NCBI RefSeq assembly: GCF_016906535.1
Contig: NC_057375.1
Location: 1-64,000, forward strand
DNA: 64,000 nt
Source of the DNA: Rhizoctonia solani
Taxonomy: Eukaryota > Basidiomycota > Agaricomycetes > Cantharellales > Ceratobasidiaceae
Reading direction: 5' to 3'
The translations under genes and the position numbers were made by a program. Below the pieces are notes generated by a model, which had not been told where the DNA came from, did not search any database, and was given only the letters and a program-made list of their open reading frames with translations. Shown piece by piece: positions 33,440 to 45,152 of this stretch (the stretch's first letter is position 1; each line of letters starts with the position of its first letter).

Positions 33440-34963
33440 TGTTAAAAGTTGTGTAAGTACAGGAGTAAGAAAGAATCACTACATACAGAATGTATATGGG
33501 AATAACCAGTAACTAGTATTAAATATCAGAATATATGCGCACAATATATGCACAATATATGCTAGGTTTATCAGTAATAAACAACTCCTAACAAATAGTC
33601 TACCAACTATGAAGTGCAGGTGGTTGGTTATGTATAGTACCTTAGACTAGTGTTACTTAAGCCTAAGTGACTAAGGGTATGTATACTTAAGGTCTCTGGG
33701 ATAGTACCTTAGGTAAGAGGGTTACCTGACTAATGTACAGGATTTATAGGATTTGCCTGAAAACTATAGGACTTATGGATGCTTAAGTAAGACTTCAGAC
33801 TTATGGGGTTTACCTAAAATATATCTAGGATTTAAGAGATATTGTAGATAAAGCTATCTACAATATGGGGGGTATGGTGGATTGAAACACTATCACTCAA
33901 TCACAACAATCCTTACAGTATTGTTGCACTATACTCAATGTTGAGCTCAACAACTGTGACAGTCAAGGGGCACAGGGTTGCAGTAAGTATACTAATAGGT
34001 TACCCTGTGTCTGTTGGGACTGGCCTATGGTCTTAGTGCGCCAAATAACCTCCTATGCTATTTACAGTGAGTCAATCACCAAAGTAAATGCACAGATAAG
34101 CTGTCAAAGGCTTGTGTGTATATGTCAATATATAAGAGTGGATAAATGGATGCATTAGAAGCGTCTTCACAGGGTCCTTTTATACCCTGAGAAGGTGCAC
34201 AAACAAGTATATACATGATTGATACCAAGAGGGGGTACAGGAGGTACATGTGGCAACTGAAACACTTAGGAGAGTCAATACTTTGGTACATAGTAAACAA
34301 TAACAGTTCCTAATATTTGCCCCAAGGCAATGTTTGCCCTAAGGCAGTATTTACCTGAGTGGGTCCTTGGGTGTCCCAAGGCTAAGTGTTTCATCCTTGG
34401 AGTAAACAGTCCCAAAGGTAGGATACCATTGTACTGGGTACTTACAGTAAACAGGACATAACTCCGCCAAATGTTGTCTGTTTTGGGAGTTTGACCCAGC
34501 GTTCTGGAGCGCACCAACAGGCGCACCTGAGCGCAAGCGATTTGGCAGTGTGGGATGCCCAGGTGATGGAGAAAAGGCGCATTTAGTGCATCGGCGCTTA
34601 AGCGCTGATTAAGCGCCAGAGCACTTGCCTATGCAACAGGGGGGACCCTGAATATTTCTGTGTGTAGCCACAAGATAGAGTCTTGAATAATAAATACTAC
34701 AAATAGGAGAAATATTACTTGTTACTGTTTATCTACTCAGCTGAATTTATATATATTTAAATGAGTGAGAATACAGCATATATGCTAAAGATATTGCATA
34801 TTAAGGGTATTCCTGAGGCTTATAGGTTTTGCAAAGGTTGTGATTGGATAGAGGGACCTTGAAAACCTTAGTTTGCATCTTAATCTCATATATTTACTGT
34901 AAGATTACTTGTGTAATTAATAAAATAAGTACAGATTATAAAAGGAATGTCATATCCATAACA
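33440..34963 (+). mobile_element. Solo LTR, family A (1,524 bp)
   Basis: Second full copy of the 8033-9537 LTR in the same orientation. Starts TGTTAAAAGTTGTG, ends CATATCCATAACA, flanked by exact TCAAT duplications (33435-33439 and 34964-34968). It differs from copy 1 by scattered substitutions and small indels, including a duplicated GCCCCAAGGCA/GCCCTAAGGCA segment near 34320-34345. Confidence 0.88.
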
Positions 34964-35019
34964 TCAATAATGTCACTGAGGTTAGTCAGCTTTCTCACAG
35001 CTTCCCTTGCTTTAATGGA

Positions 35020-35530
35020 TAATTGCATACCAAGTATGCAACTCTGCATGAGTAGGACAGTAGATGATCACATGACTCACCCTAACATGGCTGTGGGCAG
35101 TATAGTTGCATACTTGGTATGCAACTCTGCATGAGTAGAGTGGTGGGTGGTCATGTGACTCACCCTAACATCATTGTGGGTAGTGTAGTTGCGCACAAAG
35201 TATGCAACTCTGAGTACAAGGAGTAATGATTTATCATGTGACTCACCCTAACATGGACCATGGTGGTATATTTCTGCATGTTGTATGCAATTCTGTGTGG
35301 GATGGGTGGTCAGTTGTCACATGACTTGCCCTAACTTAGGGGAGGGTGATATTGCTGTTTGTACAGTATGCAACCTTTTGTAGGAGGGCTGATGCTTTCC
35401 CTATGATCCACCCTAACACCATGTGTGGGTTGTGTACACCTGGTTCCCACCCTGTGCCATATCACAGTTCACCCTGCAGTATAGCTTGGTTCACCCTACA
35501 CCTACCTACTACTTTGTAATAACCTAGGAC
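35020..35530 (+). repeat. 83-bp satellite, locus 2 (about four units) with shared 3' flank
   Basis: Units contain GTGGTCATGTGACTCACCC and TTGCATAC/GTATGCAA palindromes. They are followed by the same CACCCTGCAGT-containing flank as locus 1, ending TACTTTGTAATAACCTAG. There are many fewer and more diverged units than at locus 1. Confidence 0.85.
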
Positions 35531-36384
35531 AAAATATTGGGACTGTATGGTCTAGTCATAGGACTGGTTCAATTTCAGGTATTTCCATTCTCTTTGGCTT
35601 ATGAGATTGGGCTTCATAAATATATCTTCAGGTCCCCTATAGCTAAGGTACAGATGTCAGTGTATTATAGACTCACTGTGTAGTGGTCTACATGCTATAT
35701 GTAGCAGGTGTTTAGGACTGTATCTACCACAGGTATATCTGCTAAGACCATATACTCTGTAACTACTGCTATCTGCAATGGAAACAATGCTTAACATGGC
35801 ATTAAGACTACTAATTGTGTGATGGGGTGAGATGCATAATGGCCAAACTACCCCAACCCACTGGTGAGTGAGAAGGCTAAGGCCCTAAATACTGTTGCCA
35901 CTGATATCACACCTGTCTGAATGGTAGACAAGGCAAATCAACTTGGGGATACCAAGAAATTGCCCTGGGGCTCATACACAAGTAAACAACTAATTATAAA
36001 TTGAGAAATGCAAATATTGTACTCACCAAGAAGCTACTGCACATTGCACATTGCACAGGAGGAGCATCACATAATCTTGACACCAAGGTCACATGACCTG
36101 AAAAGTCAAGATATTGCCTTTGTATAAAATACTAAACATAACCAAAAAAATAGTCCAATTCCAATGGTGTTATTAATGAAAGTATAACACAGAGACCTCA
36201 AGTGACAAGTGCTCTCACCTAAAGTAGATTACCAAGAGACCCTAAATGAACCTATTTAGCCACACTTACTGATGACACTTAAACTTCAGCCATGTAATTC
36301 CAACTCACTTACACAGGCAAACACCCACATGTCACTGCTGTAAGACTATTTATCAGTATTCTTTTTCAACACATGATCCTCTAA
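35531..36384. other. Noncoding stretch
   Basis: Nothing recognised. Confidence 0.3.
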
Positions 36385-36645
36385 TTGTGCCCACAGCAAG
36401 GGGGGCAGGGGAGCTGTTGTAAACAGAGTAGAATAGAACTGGCCAGAATTGAACCAACTTGACCAGTGAGCCATAGAGCCCTACTATATCTCCGCTGACA
36501 ACCTATGATTACACCTGCTACCCCCCAAATTTGGGCTTGGGCCAGCATGCAACCACTTGTACTGGTCATGTGACCATGTCCAGGACAGGAGTGCAGCATT
36601 CCCCAAAGACATAAACTTTTGTTTATCACTCTGCATCTCCTATAC
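36385..36645 (+). repeat. Diverged family B LTR fragment
   Basis: GGGGGGCAGGGGAG, then (after the TRIM insertion) GAGTGCAGCATTCCCC and TTTATCACTCTGCAT, parallel the middle of the family B LTR (compare 10675-10740). It is older and more diverged than the other B copies and acts as host for the TRIM LTR. Confidence 0.5.
36415..36587 (-). mobile_element. TRIM LTR (solo, 173 bp)
   Basis: Plus strand begins TGTTGTAAACAGAG and ends CATGTCCAGGACA. Flanks are GGAGC and GGAGT, a 5-bp duplication with one mismatch. The pre-insertion sequence can be recovered by comparison with family B LTRs. Confidence 0.75.
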
Positions 36646-36725
36646 ACTGAGTAGCAAAAGTATTGCAGGCCAGGACAGGTCAAAAGTTTACCTCCATTGC
36701 TGAGCAGCCAATCAGTGAGTCCCAT
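36646..36725 (+). mobile_element. Terminal fragment of the Tc1-like palindromic element
   Basis: CACTGAGTAGCAAAAGTATTG and following bases match the left end of the 42677-44810 element. It is preceded by TA, as in that copy. It is cut after about 80 bp by a family B LTR. Confidence 0.65.
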
Positions 36726-37157
36726 TGTCATAACCCATATCTGGAGAGGTTATTACCATATATATCCACTGTCAAAGATATATATAGTATATGTGATGCA
36801 CAGTGATATATGAATAATATATGTTGCTGGGGGATGTTGCACTCCCCCCACCCCCCTAGCCATGGGCCAATGTTAATGCCTGCAGGCAAGGTCTGAATAA
36901 TATATTATTATAGAAGAGATTATGTCATCCCCCCACCTCAAATCCATAGTAGTTTAGCATAGTATTCAATAAAGGACTGGAGGGGGGGAGGTCATGTGAC
37001 CCTGGTGGACTGTCAGTCTATAAGCCATGAGCCCTTAGAGTAATGACAGTTCTGACTGCATATATGTGAGTATATGCGGCCTTCTGAAGACTGTGGAATA
37101 TCCTATTAGTAGGTGGCTTGGTCAGGAGACATGCCAGCAAAGGTATGGGTCATGACA
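36726..37157 (-). mobile_element. Family B LTR (inverted copy, 432 bp) with unmatched flanks
   Basis: Plus strand begins TGTCATAACCCATATC and ends GTATGGGTCATGACA. The flanks are CCCAT on the left and CAGGG on the right, which do not match. The left flank continues the Tc1-like element and the right flank continues a family D LTR. It is best read as the product of recombination between two B copies. Confidence 0.75.
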
Positions 37158-38291
37158 CAGGGAGTTTATTCCCAATTTCTTTATTTTGAACAAAGACAAA
37201 CAGACAATATTCTCAATCATGTGACCTGGGCACTTATATCATATGCCAAACACCAAGCCACATCCCCATCTGCACTTACTCAGCACACATAGCCACCTCC
37301 ACCTGATGACATCATTATGACACATCAGTGACACATATGCTTGGGTAAGGCTGCATTTGGAGCAGGGTTCTTATTAGATTACACATTTGATATCATGTAT
37401 TTGTAAATAGTTCATACTTAGAAGATATAAGGAGGCCATCCAACCATGGTAACACCCAGGTCAATTACCTCTTGTTGCATCCCCATATTGTACAAGGACC
37501 TTATGTCCAGTAACCACTTAGATACATAGGTAGTCACTGCCTTAAGCAGCTTCTCCACTGTACTTAACTAGCTTGCCATTGCCCATGAGGCCTTGGACAC
37601 TGTAGTATAGTTGTTAGTTGTTGTAGGTAGCAACCCTGCTGCTTATGTGATCTTCTCACAAGTTCATACAGCCACAAGCACCTGCTACCTGTCCTAGACA
37701 TCCATAAGGGGCATTGAGGCAGCAGGTGCTTGTGGCTGTATGTACTGAGTAAGAAACTGCTCAAGGCAGTGAGAGTGCTACCTACAACAACAAACTACCT
37801 AGCTACAATGACCACATGCTGTAAGGTGGTGGTGAACTATGTAAGTACAGTGAGGACAACACTTAAGGCATGTAACTTAGTGATTCCCAACTGTAAGGCC
37901 TTGTAAAAGTAAGAGATGCAACAAGAGGTAATTGACCTGGGTGTTACCATGGTTGGTTGGCCTCCTTATATATTACAGAGTGTGAGCTATTTACAATTGC
38001 ATATATCCAATACTGTATCAAATAAGAACCTGCTCTGCAGTTGGCCTTACTCATGCATATGTGCCACTGACATGTCATAATGATGTCATCAGGTGGAGAT
38101 GCCTACATATGCTGAATAAGTGCAGATGGGGACATGGCTTGGCGCTTAGCATATGATATAAGCGGCAATGTCAAGTGATTGAAAATGTTGTCTGTTAGCC
38201 TTTGTTTAAATTTGAGAAAATCAGAATAAAATCCCTGGGTATAAGTGTGTCTACAATGCTACCTAGACAGCCCTTAAGGACATCTAGGACA
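37158..38291 (-). mobile_element. Family D LTR (minus), interrupted by another family D LTR
   Basis: The inverted D sequence runs from CAGGGAGTTTATTCCC to CATCTAGGACA, lacking its first ~25 bases at the left, where the family B LTR joins. It is split at 37685 by a second D copy. It may be the 5' LTR of the Ty3/Gypsy element whose gag starts near 40.1 kb, because the sequence following it parallels the region after the family C 5' LTR at 60250. That link is an inference. Confidence 0.65.
37690..38258 (+). mobile_element. Family D solo LTR nested in a family D LTR (569 bp)
   Basis: Starts TGTCCTAGACATCC and ends GTGTCTACAATG, where sister copies end CTACAACA. Flanked by exact CTACC duplications (37685-37689 and 38259-38263). 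Joining the flanks restores the inverted host LTR. The pair makes a large near-palindrome. Confidence 0.75.
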
Positions 38292-38300
38292 CTAGGTAAT

Positions 38301-39048
38301 TGTCCTGGACACTGTCACATGACCAGTACAAGTGGTTGCATGCTGGCCCAAGCCCAAATTTGGGGGGTAGCAGGTTGTTGTACTCCAACTGTAAGGTTGG
38401 GTACATGCTAGTGGGCAGGTGCTTGTGGCTTTACTGCTGCTGGTGCAGCTTATCTGGTCTACAATATAGGCTATGCTGCTGGTAACTATGATGCTTAGGG
38501 TGTCCTACTACTAACTACTGTCAATAAGGGGGCCTTAGGCCTAGGAGGTGTGATGAGTCTGATAAGTGGGGTGAGCAGTGTGACTACTGTATTCCAGCTA
38601 CTTAGCTGGACTTCTGGGACCTGCCTGAGATGAAAGACAAGGTAATATTGACTTAAGATCTCCAAGCAATTTTCCTGCTGTATATATAATGAGAGAGCTA
38701 TCTACAAGGTGGTCTGTGCATGTGGGAAAAGAAGTGTACATGTGAAGATAGAAGTGTGCTGCAGGCTGCACAGAAGCATGGATTTCTCCTAAGCGCCCTT
38801 GGCATGGCATCTTGGCATGGCATCTTGGCCTAATAGGCACCAGGATCACATGATTTAAAAAAGTAAGATAATGAGTTTGTAAAAAATACTAGAAAATTCA
38901 GAAAATTCAGGCAATTCCAGTGGTATATGTCAAGAGGGTGTAACAAAGGTGTAATCATGGGTTGTCAGCAGGGGAATAATAGGGCTCTATGGCTTAGTGG
39001 TCAAGCTGGTTCAATTCTGGCTAGTTCTATTTTCCTCTGTTTATGACA
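38301..39048 (+). mobile_element. TRIM LTR interrupted by a family C solo LTR
   Basis: TGTCCTGGACACTGTC ... CTCTGTTTATGACA in plus orientation, with flanks GTAAT and GTCAT (four of five match). The tRNA-like A-box TGGCTTAGTGG starts at 38990. A family C LTR occupies 38376-38945 about 40 bases upstream of that motif. Confidence 0.75.
38376..38945 (-). mobile_element. Family C solo LTR (570 bp) inside a TRIM LTR
   Basis: Plus strand TGTTGTACTCCAACTG ... GAGGGTGTAACA. Flanks are CAGGT and AAGGT, one mismatch from a 5-bp duplication. The undisturbed TRIM sequence in other copies is TAGCAGGTGTAATC. Confidence 0.8.
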
Positions 39049-39138
39049 GTCATAAACCTTAAGTTGGTTGCAAACTGTGCCTACTAACCCCCACTTAGCC
39101 CCAACAAACAAGAAGACCCCCTGTACTAGCACAGGGGA

Positions 39139-39576
39139 TGTCATGACCCATGCCTTTGCTGGCATGTCTCCTGACCAAGCCACCTACTAATAGGATATTC
39201 CACAGTCTTTGGAAGGCCGCATATACTCACATATATACAGTCAGAACTGTCATTACTCTAAGCGCTCATGACTTAGAGACTGACAGTCCACCAGGGTCAC
39301 ATGACCTCCCCCCCCTCCAGTCCTTTATCAAATACTATACTAAACTACTACGGATTTGAGGTGGGGGGGGATGACATAATCTCTTCTATAATAATATATT
39401 GTTCAGACCTTGCCTGCAGACTCCCTTAACATTGGTCTGCAGCTAGGGGGGTGGGGGGAGTGCAACATCCCCCAGCAATATATATTATTCATATATCACT
39501 GTGCATCACATATACTATATATATCTTTGACAGTGGATATATATGGTAATAACCTTTCCAGATATGGGTTATGACA
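39139..39576 (+). mobile_element. Solo LTR, family B (438 bp)
   Basis: TGTCATGACCCATGCC ... GATATGGGTTATGACA. Flanks are GGGGA and GGGGG, a near-exact duplication. It lies in the untranslated leader of the Ty3/Gypsy element that follows, since the same leader uninterrupted is seen at 60280-60330 (CTAGCACAAGGG). Confidence 0.75.
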
Positions 39577-40065
39577 GGGGGAATCAAGCAATTGGGATTG
39601 CCTTTTGCTATCAATAATCAAACTAGTGTTGTCCCCACTCAGTACCAAATTGCTATAAGGGAGACAGGTTCTAATCATCTGCATACCACTGGTCCCTGCA
39701 CCCTTTGTCAGTGGAGCTAGCCAGCAGATCCACCTGCTTGCAGAAAGCCCACTCTACATCATGCCCACACACAGCAGCCGATTAGTTGCAGGGACTGTCC
39801 AATGCTAGGTGGTTGATGCAAGCTCTTAGCACCAGAACAATAAAGCGCCCCATAAGTCCTGTATCAGGCACATCCAGCTATTCAGCCCCATCTCCCCTCA
39901 CCTTTGCCACCATTACCTCCTGCACTCCTACTTGTTCTTGCTCCCAGGCATCCTCCCATGCTGGCCAGTTGTACCCTACACATGCCATGGCAACCTGCTC
40001 CTGGCTGCCCTCTTGAGCCTGCTCCCCTATTGATCAGGGACAGCTGGAACCCCTCATTCTGCCAA

Positions 40066-41275
40066 CCTCCCCTGTCAACCTTGGTGAAGTCTCCCTCAAC
40101 AGGGTTACCAGGCTCCTCTGGGGCCTCCAAGGACAGGTCAACTGTATTGAGCAGTACCTCACAGAACAAGCCAAAGTTAGCCAAGAGATTTGCACCAATG
40201 TTGAGAACATCTTGCAAGCTGTTGATACTGTCAAGGATGGGCTTGCCCAGCTCCAGCTCACCCAGGGTCCCCATACACCCAAAGAGCAAAAACCTCCTGT
40301 GGTCAAGGAAACACCAAGAGCTGCACCCAAAGCCAAGCCTATTGGCAAGGCTGTCCCATTCCTTGGAGGCCCTGCCCCCATCATCTCTACAGGGGCCCCT
40401 TGGCACAACCCCCTCACCCTCTTCAATCCATATCCCTCCTCTTCCTTCCGTTTAGGACCGGCTCCAGCAGCCCCCCAAGGACCTCCACCTGCACCCATCA
40501 CCACCTTAGTGCAGCCTCAAGCCCCCTCTACCATAAAGGTAGACCATCCAGAAGCCTTCAAGGGCAAGATTGGCTTGAAGGCCAAACAATGGCTGACATG
40601 TATGTTAGCCTGGGTATGCCTAAACCAAAGGCAGTTGCCAATGGACCTGGAGGTCCTAAGCTTCCTTCTCATGAATATGATGAAGGCTGGTGGGGCTTGG
40701 GCCCATCCCCACCTGGACCAACTAGGGTCCCATTGAGCACTCATCCAAAACATGGATGAATTCAAATTAAGTTCCTGGCTGCCTTTGGCAACCCTGATGC
40801 AACCTGAGCAGTGGAGCAGAAGATTACTTCCCTTACACAAACCAGCACTTGTGCCAAATTCATTACTAAGTTCTGCACACTGCAAATGGAACTCAATTGG
40901 AATGATGCTGCACTCTGCAGCCAATTTGCTTGTGGACTTCACTGGGAGGTCCAAAGACAAGTTGCCACAAGGGAAAGGCAACCATGTACCCTGGGGGAGC
41001 TGCAAGATGCTGCCCTCATCATTGACAATGCCCTCCATGAGGAACATACCAGCCACCCACAACAGGGTAATAAGTCTGGCAAATCCTTATCCACCCCCAA
41101 TTGGGGGGGAAGTACTGGTCAACAGGCCACCAAAACTGGTCCCCTCTCCTCCAATCCCAACTATGTATTGGAGGAAGAATGCAACCACTGCTGTACAGAA
41201 GGCCTCTGTCAAATGCAGCAAAGTAGGCCACAAGTATGCCAAATGCCAGACCAGATGGAAGGCCACCCCTAAGGA
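40066..41275 (+). pseudogene. Gag of the second Ty3/Gypsy element
   Basis: The capsid-type frame runs through VNCIEQYLTEQAKVSQ and a Pro-rich linker (PAPAAPQGPPPAPITT) to VDHPEAFKGKIGLKAKQW and ends at 40736. It resumes after a frameshift with KITSLTQTSTCAKFITKF and FACGLHWEVQRQVATR (40811-41050). It shifts again to the zinc knuckle VKCSKVGHKYAKC near 41210-41250. The layout is the same as in the gag at 61187. The shifts mean no intact Gag can be made. Confidence 0.75.
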
Positions 41276-41279
41276 GGAT

Positions 41280-42676
41280 AAGGGGAAGGCTAAAGAATCC
41301 ACCAAGATTGGCAAAGAATCCAAGTACCAATCAGGAAAGAGTAAGGGTACCTGCTGCTGCACTCAAGGACCCCAAGGACTCTGGCTGTGTTGAAATATTT
41401 AATATTACTAGTACCAATAGAATGTCACCCCTCTTCACCATTTCAATTAAGCCAGAAAAAGCAGACACCTTAGAAGCCTTGATAGACTCAGGCACCACAT
41501 CCTCACTTCTACACCCCTGCACAGCAGAACCACTCTGCCTACCCCTTATAGATCTCCCTGTACCCTACACCATAACCATGCTTGATGGGTCATGCCCCCA
41601 GGCTGGCAAAATTTGGAAGAAGACAAACCTTACCTTCTCCTTTGATGGCAAGAAAATAACAGAAACCTTCCTCATTTGCAATACTGGTTCCCATGCTGCT
41701 ATCTTGGGATTGAAATGGCTGGATGCCTACAACCCAGAAATTGATTGGAACATGCACACACTTTCCTTTTCACATACACCCCCAGAACAGGTAACCATTG
41801 CTGAAGAAGAGGAAGCCAACAAAGACCCACTGAAGAGAGTACCCCCTGAGTACCACCAATATGCCAAGGTATTTGGGGAAGAAGAGCTCAACAAGCTTCC
41901 CCCTCACTGGCATTACAACATTGAGATAGAACTCACAGAAGATGGCCCACTCAGCTCCCCCTTGTACAGCATGACAGACACCAACCCTTGTACAGCATGA
42001 CAGATGCCAAATCTGCCACACTCAAGGACTGACTTAGGGACAAGCTCAAGGCAGGGAAGATACAGCCTAGTAAATCCTCTATCAGTTCCCCCATGATGTT
42101 TGTACCCAAAAAGGATGGTTCCTGTTGCTTGGTTGTTGATTACTGCTGCCTTAATAACCAGACTAAGAATAATGTCTACCCCCTGCCACACCCTGACAAT
42201 CTGATGGCCCAGCTCTGTGGTGCTGAGATCTTCACTAAGCTGGACTTACAATGGGGTTAAAACAATATTCAAGTCAAGGAGGGCAACAGATGGAAGACAA
42301 AATTCTGGACCAAGTATGGTCTTTACAAGTCCCTAGTCATGACCTTTGAATTGACCAATGCCCCTGCTGTGTTTCAACATTTTATGAACAAACTATTTAA
42401 AGACCTCCTGGATGTATGTGTCATCATCTACCTTGATGACATCTTAATCTATTCCAAGGAGGAGGCATCCCACACCAAACACATTCATGAAGTCTTGTGG
42501 CACTTAATGGCAAACCAATTATTCTGCAAGGCATCAAACTGTATGTTCCATGCAACTTCTGTGAAATACCTAGGGATTATTGTATTGGAAAAGGTTTTAG
42601 CCTGGATAAGCTCAAAATCCAGGCAGTCCAGGATTGGCCACTGCCCACAAAGGCCAAGGAAGTCCAATCATTCCTA
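41280..42676 (+). pseudogene. Protease and reverse transcriptase of the second Ty3/Gypsy element
   Basis: Aspartic protease motif ALIDSGTTSSLLHP near 41475-41515. The connector PEYHQYAKVFGEEELNKLP leads into RT with VPKKDGSCCLVVDY (near 42108), FTKLDLQWG (near 42230), LTNAPAVFQHFMNKLF (near 42350) and the catalytic YLDDILIYS (near 42430). A 26-bp direct duplication at 41961-42012 shifts the frame at the start of RT, and stops lie at LKD* and WG*NN. The frame ends at VQSFLH where the palindromic Tc1-like element begins. RNase H and integrase are missing. Confidence 0.82.
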
Positions 42677-44810
42677 CACTGAGCAGCAAAAGTATTGCAG
42701 GTCAGGAGAGGTCCAAAGTTTATCTCAAATGCTGAGCAGCCAATTGGTGAATCCCATCCAAATTGTACTGACACATGTGGCCATTGTAACACTATGTGTT
42801 AGCACAGAGTCTTACAAATCCATCAAGAACTAGGCTCACAGCCCCACTTTTGCTGTAATGCAACCTGCAAAACCTTTGCCAATTGTGTTGAGCATCTTAC
42901 AAATCTGCACATAACTGATTATGCAGTTCAGTATAAGCTCTGGTTCTTTGCACACACATTCTCAGTTATATGGGCCATTGCTGGACAGAGTATTAGCTTG
43001 TTCACCCATTAGGGACTGTATAACAGAACTGTCTTCTCAGGGCCTGTAAAACATACTCAAAATTGCAGTTGCATTGCACTCAAGGCACTGTGTGGGCTGG
43101 AAATGCTTTGGGATATATCAGTGACTGCTGGTACCCAGTGAAACAGTTTCCATGACCTTCCTATACCTGGAACTGGCAATATAAGAGATTGCAGTGGGTT
43201 AGGCTGTATGAGCTGAACATTGAAATGCCACTTATAAGCTGGAACCCAAGCCAAATGGCATAGAACTTCTAGCAGTAGTAGATACAGGTCAATGGTATGC
43301 TGAGATCAGTTATCTATGGCAGCAGTGATGTGTACAGAAAGATAGTAGGCAGTATACACAGAGATTGCAGCCAATGGATGGAGTCTCAAATTGAACATGT
43401 CTGACTCTGTGATTGTCAATCAGGAAACAACCAATTTTCCATCATAAGGTATATCTTAGATAAACCTTCTACTGTATAAGTTTCCACCTCTCCCAATTCA
43501 CAGTCACAAAGTCAGAACATGTTCAATTTGAGACTTCATCCATTGGCTGCAATCTCAGTGCATACTGCCTACTATCTTTCTGTACACATCACTGCTGCCA
43601 TAGATAACTGATCTCAGCATACCCTTGACCTGTATCTACTACTGCTAGAAGTTCTATGCCATTTGGCTTGGGTTCCAGCTTATAAGTGGCATTTCAATGT
43701 TCAGCTCATACAGCCTAACCCACTGCAATCTCTTATATTGCCAGTTCCAGGTATAGGAAGGTCATGGAAACTGTTTCACTGGGTACCAGCAGTCACCTGA
43801 TATATCCCAAAGCATTTCCAGCCACACAGTGCCTTGAGTGCAATGCAACTGCAATTTTGAGTATATTTTACAGGCTGTTGTACACCACTGTAAGGTGGGT
43901 ACTTGCTAGTGGGTTGGGTGCTTGTGGCTGTACTACTACTGCTTATGTAATCTAACTATTCTAGGCTAACTACTGACTATACTAGTTGCTTAAGGCAACT
44001 ACTAACTATCTACTGTCAACAAGGGGGGCTTAGCCCTGGAGGTGTGGTGAGCACAAGTAAGGGGTTAACTACTGAACTACTATGGGGCCAGCTACTTAGT
44101 TGGCTGGACGGGTTCCTCCTCAATGGATATGAGACAAGGTAAATTGACTTGGGGTCTCCAAGCAATTTTCCTGCTGTATATAACTAAAGGAGCGCTATCT
44201 ACATGGTCTGTGTGCGTGAGAAAAGAAGTGTACATATGAAATAAAATTGTGCTGCAGGCTGCGCAGAAGTGTGGATTTCTCCTAAGCACCCTTGGCACAG
44301 CATCTTGGAGTGGCATCTTGGCATAATAAGCGCCAAGATCACGTGATCAAAAAAACAAAAGATACAAAGTTTGAAAAAAAATAGTAGAAATATCAGAAAA
44401 ATTGTCCAAATCCAGTGGTATAGGTAAGGAGGTTGTAACACAGGCCCTGAGAAGACTGTTCTGTTACACAGTCTCTAATGGGTGAAACAAGCTAATACTC
44501 TGTCCAGCAATGGCTCATATAACTGAGTAAGTGTGTGCAAAGAACCAGAGCTTATACTGAACTGCATAATCAGTTATGTGCAGATTTGTAAGATGCTCAA
44601 CACAATTGGCAAAGGTTTTGCAGGTTGCATTACAGCAAAAGTGGGGCTGTGAGCTCAGTCCTTGATGGATTGTAAGATTTTGTGCTAAAGCATAGTGTTA
44701 CAATGGCCACATGTGTCAGTATAATTTGGATGGGATTCACTGATTAGCAGCTCAGCAATGGAGGTAAACTTCTGACCTCTCCTGACCTGCAATGCTTTTG
44801 CTGCTCAGTG
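42677..44810. mobile_element. Large palindromic (foldback) Tc1-like element
   Basis: Two arms of about 740-760 bp are inverted copies of each other, outer ends CACTGAGCAGCAAAAG and CTTTTGCTGCTCAGTG, with a centre near 43460. The left side is preceded by TA and the right side is followed by CA. The end sequence style (CACTGAGCAGCAAAAGT) and TA on one side suggest Tc1/mariner. No transposase ORF was recognised. The right arm is interrupted by a family C solo LTR. Isolated left-end DNA occurs at 36646-36725. It interrupts the reverse transcriptase frame. Confidence 0.75.
43876..44440 (-). mobile_element. Family C solo LTR (565 bp) in the right arm of the palindrome
   Basis: Plus strand TGTTGTACACCACTG ... 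GGAGGTTGTAACA, flanked by exact CAGGC (43871-43875 and 44441-44445). The uninterrupted left arm (CAGGGCCTGTAAAA inverted) shows the original target. Confidence 0.88.
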
Positions 44811-45147
44811 CATCAGCGCTCAAAGCAGTTGGCACAAGCCCACTCCAGACATAAGAGTATTTGTTGCCAATTCACATAAGACTTGTGTCAGAGCCAACAA
44901 CTACCACAGGGTAAACCTAACAAGCTATTGCCTAATATAGGACTAATCAGCTAGTAGGGTCTAACAGAGCTAAGGACAACTGCCAGATAGGGGGTTGGAC
45001 AAGACCAATATAGTAAGTGTGCACTGTGCTATAAAGATAGCTTGGCAAAGGACCTTTGACAGAGACTGGTATGCTCTGAGGCAATACTCTTAAGTGTATG
45101 TCTTAGGGTAGTAGTGTTGGATGGGGATAAGAGGTCAAGTTCTGAGG
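44811..45147. other. Noncoding stretch
   Basis: No continuation of the reverse transcriptase frame beyond the palindromic element was found here. Nothing else recognised. Confidence 0.35.
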
Positions 45148-45152
45148 CTTAA

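Noticed and set aside
39882..40504. Long minus-strand ORFs of 150-175 codons
   Set aside because: They are antisense to the gag coding region and have no domain of their own.
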